Source: Burkholderiales bacterium (GTDB taxonomy: Bacteria > Pseudomonadota > Gammaproteobacteria > Burkholderiales > SHXO01). From it: 6,031 nt of DNA. How positions within the stretch are numbered: the stretch's first letter is position 1; each line of letters starts with the position of its first letter. Shown here in pieces: positions 1 to 5,110 of the stretch. The notes under the pieces are model-generated. The model was not told the DNA's origin. It searched no databases and was given only the letters and a program-made list of their open reading frames with translations. A program made the position numbers and the translations under genes. Location: positions 1 through 6,031 of the forward strand of contig JAHCKU010000204.1 of assembly GCA_026125625.1 (NCBI GenBank). The letters are read 5' to 3'.

Positions 1-1
1 G

Positions 2-304
2 CGCGTGACGCTGCCCAACATCAAGTGGGGGCTGCTGTACGGCGTGATTCTGTGCAACGCACGCGCCATGGGCGAGTTCGGAGCGGTCTCCGTAGTATCG
101 GGCCACGTGCGCGGCCTGACCAACACCACGCCGCTGCACGTCGAGATCCTCTACAACGAATACAACTTCGCGGCGGCGTTCGCGGTGGCGTCGCTGCTCG
201 CCTCCCTGGGACTGGTGACGCTGGTGTTGAAGAGCCTGGTGGAATGGAAGACGCGACGCGAGCTTGCTCTCGCCGCGACGTTGTCCGGAGAACGACCCGC
301 ATGA
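2..304 (+). CDS. cysW: Sulfate/thiosulfate ABC transporter permease CysW, C-terminal part (5' end outside window)
   Basis: This is the last 100 residues of the inner-membrane permease that, with CysT/CysU, forms the channel of the sulfate/thiosulfate importer. The reading frame is open at the left edge, so the gene is cut by the window and its true start is not visible. The stretch TLPNIKWGLLYG lies just after the site where the EAA loop, which contacts the ATPase, would be expected. It is followed by ARAMGEFGAVSVVSGH and LHVEILYNEYNF, both highly characteristic of CysW, and by a final hydrophobic segment (about residues 59-77 of the visible part). A short basic cytoplasmic tail ends the protein. 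The stop codon TGA overlaps the cysA ATG (ATGA at 301-304), which implies translational coupling and balanced synthesis of permease and ATPase. The family call is secure, and the following cysA supports it. Confidence 0.95.
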   Translation, partial: RVTLPNIKWGLLYGVILCNARAMGEFGAVSVVSGHVRGLTNTTPLHVEILYNEYNFAAAFAVASLLASLGLVTLVLKSLVEWKTRRELALAATLSGERPA

Positions 305-1401
305 GCATCGAAGTCAGCAACATCGCCAAGCGCTTCGGCACGTTCACCGCGCTCGATCACGTCAGCCTGCACTTTCCCTCCGGCCAGCTGGTCGCCCTTC
401 TCGGTCCCTCGGGTTGCGGCAAGACCACGCTGTTACGCATCATCGCCGGACTGGAAACGCCGGATTCCGGCTCCGTACTGTTTCATGGCGAGGACGCCTC
501 GGCGCAGGACGTACGCCAGCGCCAGGTCGGCTTCGTGTTCCAGCACTACGCCCTGTTCCGGCACATGAGCGTGTTCGAGAACGTGGCGTTCGGGCTGCGC
601 GTGAAGCCGCGGGCGCAGCGTCCTTCGAAATCGCAGATCCGCGAGAAGGTCATGGATCTGCTCAAGCTGGTGCAGCTGGACTGGCTCGCCGATCGCTATC
701 CGCATCAGCTGTCCGGCGGTCAGCGCCAGCGTATCGCACTGGCACGCGCACTCGCGGTGGAGCCCAAGGTCCTGCTGCTGGACGAACCGTTCGGTGCATT
801 GGATGCCAAAGTGCGCAAGGAGCTGCGGCGCTGGCTGCGGCGGCTGCACGACGAGCTGCACATCACCAGCATCTTCGTCACCCACGACCAGGAAGAGGCG
901 CTCGAGGTCGCCGATCAGGTGGTGCTGATGAACAAGGGACGGGTCGAACAGGTCGGCCGCCCCAACGACGTGTACGCGCGACCGGCGTCGCCGTTCGTCT
1001 ACGGCTTCCTGGGTACCGTCAACGTGTTCCATGGCCGTGCTCATGACGGACGCGTGGACCTGGGGCCGCTTTCGGTGGACGTGCCCGAGCACGGACAGGC
1101 AGCCGATGCGCCGGCCATCGCCTACGCGCGCCCGCACGAGATCGAGATCGAGCGCTTCTCGCCCGGACTGGACGGCATCCCGGTGCAGCTGTCGCGCATG
1201 CTCATGGTCGGATCGACCGCCCGCCTGGAGCTCGAGCGCGAGGATACCGGCGAGATCGTGGAGGCGGAGATCTCCTCGTCGCGCGCTGCCGGTCTGGCGC
1301 TCAAGCTCGGAGAGAGCCTGATGATCCGGCCGCGCTGCATGCAGGTCTTTCTGCAGGGATCGGATACGCAGCCGACGTCTCCGCCGGGCACGCGTCGGTA
1401 G
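301..1401 (+). CDS. cysA: Sulfate/thiosulfate import ATP-binding protein CysA
   Basis: This 366-residue ATPase powers sulfate/thiosulfate uptake at the cytoplasmic face of the CysTW permease; its length is close to that of E. coli CysA. All ABC signatures are intact: Walker A GPSGCGKTT (35-43), Q-loop Gln81 in FVFQHYALF, signature LSGGQRQR (137-144), Walker B VLLLDEP (157-163), D-loop GALD (165-168) and switch His195 in VTHDQEEA. The C-terminal third (about 235-355) has the beta-rich TOBE-like regulatory domain of CysA-type ATPases. The ATG at 301 was chosen because it overlaps the cysW stop and gives the normal N-terminus MSIEVSNIAKRFG; the same frame is open back to a GTG at 25, but that would overlap conserved cysW coding sequence. 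The neighbouring cysW and the motif set favour CysA over related importers of other small ligands. Confidence 0.96.
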   Translation: MSIEVSNIAKRFGTFTALDHVSLHFPSGQLVALLGPSGCGKTTLLRIIAGLETPDSGSVLFHGEDASAQDVRQRQVGFVFQHYALFRHMSVFENVAFGLRVKPRAQRPSKSQIREKVMDLLKLVQLDWLADRYPHQLSGGQRQRIALARALAVEPKVLLLDEPFGALDAKVRKELRRWLRRLHDELHITSIFVTHDQEEALEVADQVVLMNKGRVEQVGRPNDVYARPASPFVYGFLGTVNVFHGRAHDGRVDLGPLSVDVPEHGQAADAPAIAYARPHEIEIERFSPGLDGIPVQLSRMLMVGSTARLELEREDTGEIVEAEISSSRAAGLALKLGESLMIRPRCMQVFLQGSDTQPTSPPGTRR

Positions 1402-1408
1402 CGCTGGG

Positions 1409-1451
1409 ACGAACGACCTCGCCGCCGAAGACGGCGGGGTGGTTCGTTTCT
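1409..1451 (+). terminator. Probable intrinsic terminator of the cys operon
   Basis: Eight bases after the cysA stop an imperfect stem-loop begins. An outer ACGAA (1409-1413) pairs with TTCGT (1443-1447). A three-base bulge and a GC-rich inner stem (CGCCGCCG-type left arm, CGGCGGGG-type right arm) close on a short AAGA-type loop near 1428-1431. A short T-rich stretch (TTTCT, 1447-1451) follows, so the U tract is weak. Position and shape fit the end of the cysWA transcript. The right arm also belongs to the downstream repeat module, so an alternative pairing exists. Confidence 0.6.
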
Positions 1452-1603
1452 ACCCCACACCACCCCCCGGCTTCGCTTTATGCCCCGAAGGGGTACGGAC
1501 CCCTCCTCCTGAGAGGAGGGGAAGAAAGTCGGTGCATCGCAATGTCTTCCCCTCCTCGACGAGGAGGGGTCCGGGCGAAGCCCGGGGGGTGGTGGGGTTG
1601 TAG
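1450..1603. repeat. Composite GC-rich inverted-repeat element with nested hairpins (copy 1)
   Basis: The ends are complementary: CTACCCCACACCACC near 1450-1464 matches, in reverse complement and with small gaps, GGTGGTGGGGTTGTAG (1588-1603). Inside lie two strong hairpins. The first (1500-1521) has arms CCCCTCCTC and GAGGAGGGG around a CTGA loop. The second (1549-1569) has the same arms around GAC. Together 1497-1525 and 1545-1572 are reverse complements of each other, so the whole element can fold into one long stem or into two separate hairpins. Minor hairpins are CCCC-GAA-GGGG (1483-1493) and CCGGGC-GAA-GCCCGG (1571-1585). The left arm carries about 20 extra bases (near 1477-1496) not mirrored on the right. 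No coding sequence with credible composition crosses it. It resembles the dispersed palindromic repeats common between genes in Xanthomonadales; a MITE or REP-type origin is possible but not shown. Confidence 0.75.
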
Positions 1604-1638
1604 ACCGTCTCGATCTGGCTGGACCGCGGGCGGCACCC

Positions 1639-1644
1639 TATACT
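1639..1644 (+). promoter_or_regulatory. Candidate -10 box upstream of the MFS gene
   Basis: TATACT at 1639-1644 matches the sigma-70 consensus TATAAT at five of six positions and stands out in a GC-rich stretch. The best upstream partner, CTGGCT at 1615-1620, matches TTGACA at only three of six with an 18-base spacer, so the -35 element is weak. A start of transcription about seven bases downstream would fall at or next to the ATG at 1652. This is the only promoter-like sequence found between the repeat element and the MFS gene. Confidence 0.4.
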
Positions 1645-1651
1645 CGCACGC

Positions 1652-1762
1652 ATGAACACCTCTTCCGCATGCACCGCGCTCGAGCGCCGAATCGCTCTTC
1701 CCTGCACACCGCCTGATCGCCTGCAATCGCGCCTCCCGCCGGCAACCGGAGACCGCGCATGA
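1652..1762 (+). CDS. Possible 36-residue leader ORF overlapping the MFS start
   Basis: An ATG at 1652 opens a frame of 36 codons that starts MNTSSACTALERRIALP and ends at TGA 1760-1762. The stop overlaps the MFS start codon in an ATGA arrangement. There is no Shine-Dalgarno sequence before the ATG, but it lies only seven bases after the TATACT box, so a transcript from that box would be close to leaderless. The predicted peptide is Arg/Pro-rich with two cysteines and no recognised motif. If translated, it could couple ribosome traffic to the MFS gene. It may equally be untranslated leader that happens to be open. Confidence 0.2.
   Translation: MNTSSACTALERRIALPCTPPDRLQSRLPPATGDRA
1748..1751 (+). 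promoter_or_regulatory. Ribosome binding site of the MFS gene
   Basis: GGAG within CCGGAGA sits seven bases before the ATG at 1759. It supports that start, and shows the MFS gene can be initiated independently of any leader ORF. Confidence 0.7.
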
Positions 1763-2988
1763 ACGCGCACGCCAGCCGCTCGATCTGGCCGCTGCTGATC
1801 ACCGCCGCAGCGATCCTGATGATCACCATGGGCGTACGCCAGTCGCTGGGCCTGTTCGTCTCGCCGCTGAACACGTCCAGCGGGCTGGGCATCGTGGCGA
1901 TCAGCTTCGCGCTGGCGGTGGGACAGTTCGTGTGGGGCGCCTCGCAGCCGATCTTCGGCGCATTGGCCGATCGCTATGGATCGACGCGCGTGCTCTACTT
2001 CGGCGCATTTCTGCTTGCGCTCGGTTGCGCGCTGACACCCTTCGTCAGCGGCCAATGGATGCTGATGCTCACGCTCGGCGTGCTGATGGCTGCCGGCGCC
2101 GGTGCCGGCAGCTTCTCCATCCTGATCGGCGCCACTGCCGCACGGCTGCCGCCCGAGCGGCGCCCGTTTGCTGCCGGCTTCATCAACGCCGGCGGCAGCT
2201 TCGGCCAGTTCGTGTTCGCGCCGCTGAACCAGGCCCTGATCGGCGCCTTCGGCTGGGTCAGCGCCATGCTGGCCATGGCGGTGGCGGCGCTGGCGACGAT
2301 TCCGCTGGCACGTCCGCTACGTGGACGACGCACGCCGGCGGCAGCACCCGCGAGCGGTGCACGCACGGACGAAATGAAGCTGCGCGATCAGCTGCGCCTC
2401 GCAGGGCGCGACAGGAGCTACTGGTGTCTGCACGCGGGCTTCTTCACCTGCGGCTTTCACGTCGCATTCCTGGTCACGCATCTGCCGGGCGAGGTGCAGC
2501 TGTGCGGCATGCCGGCAACGGTGGCGGCGACCTCGCTTGCCATCATCGGACTGGCCAACATCGCTGGCAGCCTCACCGCCGGCACGCTGGGCGGCATCTA
2601 CCGCATGAAGTGGCTGCTGTTCTGGGTGTACTTCAGCCGCGCGGTGGCCATCGCCATCTATCTTGTAGCGCCGAAGACCTCGCTCACGTTCTACCTGTTC
2701 GCCCTGGTACTCGGCTTCACCTGGCTGTCCACGGTACCGCCCACCGCGGGCCTGGTCGGCAAGCTGTTCGGCGTGCGCTACCTGGCGACCCTGTTCGGCC
2801 TCACGCTGCTGTCGCACCAGATCGGCGGCTTCTTCGGCGCCTGGCTGGGCGGGCTGGCACTGGAGGGCAGCGGCAGCTATGCGTGGATGTGGTATGCCGA
2901 CATGCTGCTGGCACTGGTGGCAGCCTTCGTGAATCTGCCGATCCGCGAAGCGCCGCTGGGCACCGGCCTGTCACGGGCGCCCGCATGA
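1759..2988 (+). CDS. Major facilitator superfamily transporter, substrate unknown
   Basis: This 409-residue inner-membrane protein has the size and hydrophobic pattern of a 12-helix MFS secondary transporter. The loop between helices 2 and 3 carries the MFS motif A, GALADRYGSTR (67-77). A charged, Pro/Ala/Arg-rich cytoplasmic linker (about 184-220) separates the two six-helix halves. The second half contains GFFTCGFHVAFLVTHLP (about 227-243) and STVPPTAGLVGKLFG (324-338), patterns typical of MFS proteins resembling the monocarboxylate/oxalate-formate branch and YbfB-like permeases. The direction of transport and substrate cannot be deduced. The ATG at 1759 has a good ribosome binding site. 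The DinB-family gene starts 19 bases after the stop on the same strand, so the two are probably one transcript. A terminator-like hairpin and repeat separate it from the cys operon. Confidence 0.9.
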   Translation: MNAHASRSIWPLLITAAAILMITMGVRQSLGLFVSPLNTSSGLGIVAISFALAVGQFVWGASQPIFGALADRYGSTRVLYFGAFLLALGCALTPFVSGQWMLMLTLGVLMAAGAGAGSFSILIGATAARLPPERRPFAAGFINAGGSFGQFVFAPLNQALIGAFGWVSAMLAMAVAALATIPLARPLRGRRTPAAAPASGARTDEMKLRDQLRLAGRDRSYWCLHAGFFTCGFHVAFLVTHLPGEVQLCGMPATVAATSLAIIGLANIAGSLTAGTLGGIYRMKWLLFWVYFSRAVAIAIYLVAPKTSLTFYLFALVLGFTWLSTVPPTAGLVGKLFGVRYLATLFGLTLLSHQIGGFFGAWLGGLALEGSGSYAWMWYADMLLALVAAFVNLPIREAPLGTGLSRAPA

Positions 2989-3008
2989 TGGAGCGCGAGA
3001 CAGCGTGA
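2985..3008 (+). other. Seven-codon mini-ORF bridging the MFS and DinB genes
   Basis: An ATG at 2985 overlaps the MFS stop (ATGA) and opens the frame MMERETA. Its TGA at 3006-3008 overlaps the ATG of the DinB gene (TGATG). No Shine-Dalgarno sequence precedes it, so it could only be used by ribosomes that re-initiate after finishing the MFS gene. It may be a coupling device or chance; its length makes a protein function unlikely. Confidence 0.25.
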
Positions 3009-3550
3009 TGGACGTCCTGGCGCACATCCGCCTGATGGCGCAGTACAACCGCTGGATGAACGACAAGGTGTACGCCGCGGCGGCCGCGTTGACACCGGAG
3101 CAGCTGGCGCAGGAACGTGGCGCTTTCTTCGGCTCGCTGCTCGGCACGCTCAACCATCTGGTGGTCACCGACATCATCTGGCTGCATCGGCTCGGCACAC
3201 ATCCGTCACGCCATCGCGCGCTCGATCCAGTGCGGCAGATGCCGCGCCCGGATGCGCTCGATCAGATCCTGCATCACGACCTGGAAAGCCTTGCCCAGGC
3301 GCGACGCTCGCTGGATGGCATCTTCCTGGCCTGGACCGAGGAGCTGACGCACGCCGATCTGGACCACGTCCTCGACTATCACAACATGAAGGGTGTGGCG
3401 CAACGCAAGCTGTTCGGCAGTCTGGTCCTCAACCTGTTCAACCACCAGACCCATCACCGCGGCCAGGCGACCGCGCTACTGTCGCAGGCGGGCGCCGACG
3501 TCGGGGTGACCGACCTGCTGGCCCTGATCCCGCATATGCCGACGCCTTGA
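3008..3550 (+). CDS. DinB/YfiT-family four-helix-bundle putative metalloprotein
   Basis: This is a 180-residue soluble protein of the DinB superfamily, whose members bind a divalent metal in a four-helix bundle. Some members are thiol-dependent transferases; most are uncharacterised. The three-histidine metal site is visible: His50 in GTLNHLVVTDIIWLHRL, and His146 and His150 in FNHQTHHRGQ (144-153). The ending GADVGVTDLLALIP is also typical. Length is normal for the family and nothing is missing. GAGA at 2997-3000 lies seven bases before the ATG at 3008; a GTG at 3005 in the same frame would add one residue and cannot be excluded. It follows the MFS gene by 19 bases and is probably cotranscribed. 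It converges on the esterase gene with a 19-base gap. Despite the family name there is no sign of DNA-damage control, such as an LexA-box-like site, in the window. Confidence 0.9.
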   Translation: MDVLAHIRLMAQYNRWMNDKVYAAAAALTPEQLAQERGAFFGSLLGTLNHLVVTDIIWLHRLGTHPSRHRALDPVRQMPRPDALDQILHHDLESLAQARRSLDGIFLAWTEELTHADLDHVLDYHNMKGVAQRKLFGSLVLNLFNHQTHHRGQATALLSQAGADVGVTDLLALIPHMPTP

Positions 3551-3569
3551 TGTGCAGAGGAAGCGCGCG

Positions 3570-4961
3570 CTATTGCACGTGCAAACCAGGCTCCGGCTTG
3601 GCGGCAACACTTGCCGCCCTGTCGGCCGCGCAGCCGAGCGAGCGCGGGGGCAGCAACCCGAGATCGATCGTGCTGCCCATGCGCAGGTAACCGATGCGGT
3701 TGGGGTGGAGCTTGTCTCCCGCACCGCCGACGGTGGTATTGGGAACGAGCGCGTCGTGCATGGCGCCGGTCGAGGGATTCATGGTCACACGCTCGAAGTC
3801 GATCAGGGCATCGAACAGATCGCTGTCGCGCAACCACTGGTTCAGCTGCGCGCGCTTTGCTTCCTGCTCGGCGGAGCCATGTGCGGGCAGAGTGGCACCC
3901 ATCACCGGGGTCAGTGTGGCCCCGATGATGCACACGCCGGGAATCGCTGCGCGCATGCGTGCAACACCGTCGTGCATGCCGGTCTGCACGGCTTCCACCG
4001 AAGCGTTGCCGTTGCTGCTGAAATCGTTCACGCTCTCCAGCCAGATGATCGCGGCCACGCCGGATAACGACAGGACGTCGCGCTCCAGCCGCGCCAGCGC
4101 CGATGGCCCGCCTGCAAAAGGCTTGTCCGGACTGTAGTCCTGCGGCCCGACCACCTGATTGCCGCCGATTCCTGCATTCACCACCGCCGCGCGGTTGCCG
4201 TAGCTCGCACGCAGGCGGCGGGCAAGCACGTCGGGCCAGCGGTCGTCCCCGTTCAGAGTCGACAGTGTGCCGTCGGTGATGGAATCGCCGAAGGCGACGA
4301 CGGCGAAGGCATCGGCCGGTGCGCGCACGTCGAGCGCATCGAGGAAATACCAGGAAGTAGTGGTGAAAAGGTAGGAGGCTTCGGTCTCCTCGTGGCTGCG
4401 TGCGCCTGCATTGGGCGCCGTGACGTAGGAGGTCTGCAGCGCCTTGGCGTGCCAGGTCATCGGCCCGCTCTCGCCCACCACATGAAAGCTGACTGCCAGC
4501 TTGCGATCGGCGAGCAGGGGCGATGCGGGATCGGTGACGAAGTCGAGCGTGACCGGATCGCTCCAGGTAGAGGCGCCGGCAGGCAGTGTCACGCGCGTGC
4601 CGCCGTCAAAGGTCACTGGCCGGTTGGTGCCGGACACCACCGCCGCGCTGCTCTGCTGGAGCGCGATGAAAACGCCATCGAACGTGACCGCACGGGTTCC
4701 GAATACGTTGGAGAAGCGCAAGCGTGCTTCACGCCCCCACAGGGTGGGTCGTACGATCAGGCGAAAGGACTGCTCATGCGCTTGGGCAGACGGAAATGCG
4801 AGCCCGAGATCCGGCTGCGCCGATGGGTTGCCGCTGGGATACGGACCTTGTGCCGAGGCGGCCCAGCTCACCACCCATCTGCCTTCGTCCTCGGCATGTG
4901 CTTGTGCGATCGTGACGGACGCGGCTGCAATCACCCACAACAAGGCTGCCATCACGTTCAT
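3570..4961 (-). CDS. Exported SGNH/GDSL hydrolase (XynE-like esterase)
   Basis: This 463-residue protein is predicted to leave the cytoplasm. Residues 1-23 form a hydrophobic signal-like segment ending AHA, with likely cleavage before Glu24; its n-region lacks Lys/Arg, which is unusual. Residues about 28-210 form a beta-rich N-terminal domain (VVSWAASAQGPYP, LRFSNVFGTRAVTF) found in SGNH hydrolases of the XynE-like group. The catalytic domain follows, with block I FGDSITDG (nucleophile Ser227), block II NAGIGGN (oxyanion Gly267), block III ESVND (Asn312) and block V DKLHPNRIGY (Asp416, His419). Block III normally has Gly where Ser310 stands. The likely reaction is hydrolysis of acyl or acetyl esters, perhaps on carbohydrate; the substrate is unknown. 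The ATG at 4961 was chosen over the longer open frame (to 5036) because GGGAG lies six bases upstream and the signal peptide starts there. Confidence 0.9.
   Translation of the reverse strand: MNVMAALLWVIAAASVTIAQAHAEDEGRWVVSWAASAQGPYPSGNPSAQPDLGLAFPSAQAHEQSFRLIVRPTLWGREARLRFSNVFGTRAVTFDGVFIALQQSSAAVVSGTNRPVTFDGGTRVTLPAGASTWSDPVTLDFVTDPASPLLADRKLAVSFHVVGESGPMTWHAKALQTSYVTAPNAGARSHEETEASYLFTTTSWYFLDALDVRAPADAFAVVAFGDSITDGTLSTLNGDDRWPDVLARRLRASYGNRAAVVNAGIGGNQVVGPQDYSPDKPFAGGPSALARLERDVLSLSGVAAIIWLESVNDFSSNGNASVEAVQTGMHDGVARMRAAIPGVCIIGATLTPVMGATLPAHGSAEQEAKRAQLNQWLRDSDLFDALIDFERVTMNPSTGAMHDALVPNTTVGGAGDKLHPNRIGYLRMGSTIDLGLLPPRSLGCAADRAASVAAKPEPGLHVQ
3573..3584. repeat. Perfect 12-base palindrome at the end of the esterase gene
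   Basis: TTGCACGTGCAA is an exact palindrome covering the last codons of the minus-strand esterase gene, directly next to its stop. It lies in the short convergent gap region with the DinB gene. It has no T tract on either side and only four base pairs if a four-base loop is allowed, so it is not a convincing terminator. It may be coincidental coding sequence. Confidence 0.4.
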
Positions 4962-5110
4962 GCGTAACTCCCATGTCGAAGGATTCCCGGTTCCCGAACC
5001 GGCTGCACGATCGATCACGGGCATGCCGGCTGCCACTGATCTATCCTATCTACCATCGTCCTTGCCTGCTGCGTCCGAGGCACAGGTGGCGGGCACATCC
5101 AGGAGTGATC
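4962..5110. promoter_or_regulatory. Divergent intergenic region between the esterase and oxygenase genes
   Basis: These 149 bases must hold the 5' control sequences of both genes. The sharpest feature is an inverted repeat at 4987-5002, CCGGTTC-CC-GAACCGG, with seven-base arms around two bases. It lies 26-41 bases upstream of the esterase start and could be a repressor site or a leader hairpin. GGGAG (minus strand, 4968-4972) serves the esterase and AGGAG (5101-5105) serves the oxygenase. AT-richer TATCCT/TATCTA on the plus strand and TAGGAT on the minus strand near 5040-5052 are possible -10 boxes, but none has a good -35 partner, so no promoter is called. Confidence 0.5.

Noticed and set aside
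25..300. In-frame N-terminal extension of cysA to a GTG at 25
   Set aside because: It overlaps the conserved 3' coding region of cysW in another frame. The ATG at 301 gives the normal CysA length and N-terminus with an ATGA overlap.
433..1137. 234-codon minus-strand frame within cysA
   Set aside because: It is antisense to an intact, motif-complete cysA and has low-complexity composition without a ribosome binding site; it is a shadow frame.
1483..1585. CRISPR-like array in the region of repeated hairpins
   Set aside because: The repeated units are inverted rather than direct, irregularly spaced and too few, with no uniform spacers.
1450..2055. Minus-strand frames crossing the repeat element and the MFS 5' end
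   Set aside because: They run through the palindromic repeat and are antisense to the MFS gene, with compositions typical of non-coding frames in high-GC DNA.
1932..3008. 358-codon open frame overlapping the MFS gene in another frame
   Set aside because: The translation is extremely Arg/His/Ala-rich, as expected for a shifted frame of a GC-rich gene. The MFS frame shows clear membrane helices and motif A.
3551..3600. Bidirectional intrinsic terminator between the convergent DinB and esterase genes
   Set aside because: Only the short TTGCACGTGCAA palindrome and a GCGCGCGC run are present; there is no stable stem with a U tract on either strand.
4962..5036. 25-residue upstream extension of the esterase to a start at 5036
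   Set aside because: It would bury the signal peptide behind a polar segment; the ATG at 4961 has a strong GGGAG site six bases upstream.
5040..5052. -10 boxes TATCCT/TATCTA (plus) or TAGGAT (minus) in the divergent region
   Set aside because: Each matches the consensus at four or fewer of six positions and none has a recognisable -35 at a suitable spacing, so no promoter is called.
4973..5110. 46-residue upstream extension of the 2OG oxygenase to an ATG at 4973
   Set aside because: The extension is Arg/Pro-rich without homology-like pattern and would run through the divergent control region; AGGAG at 5101-5105 marks the ATG at 5111.
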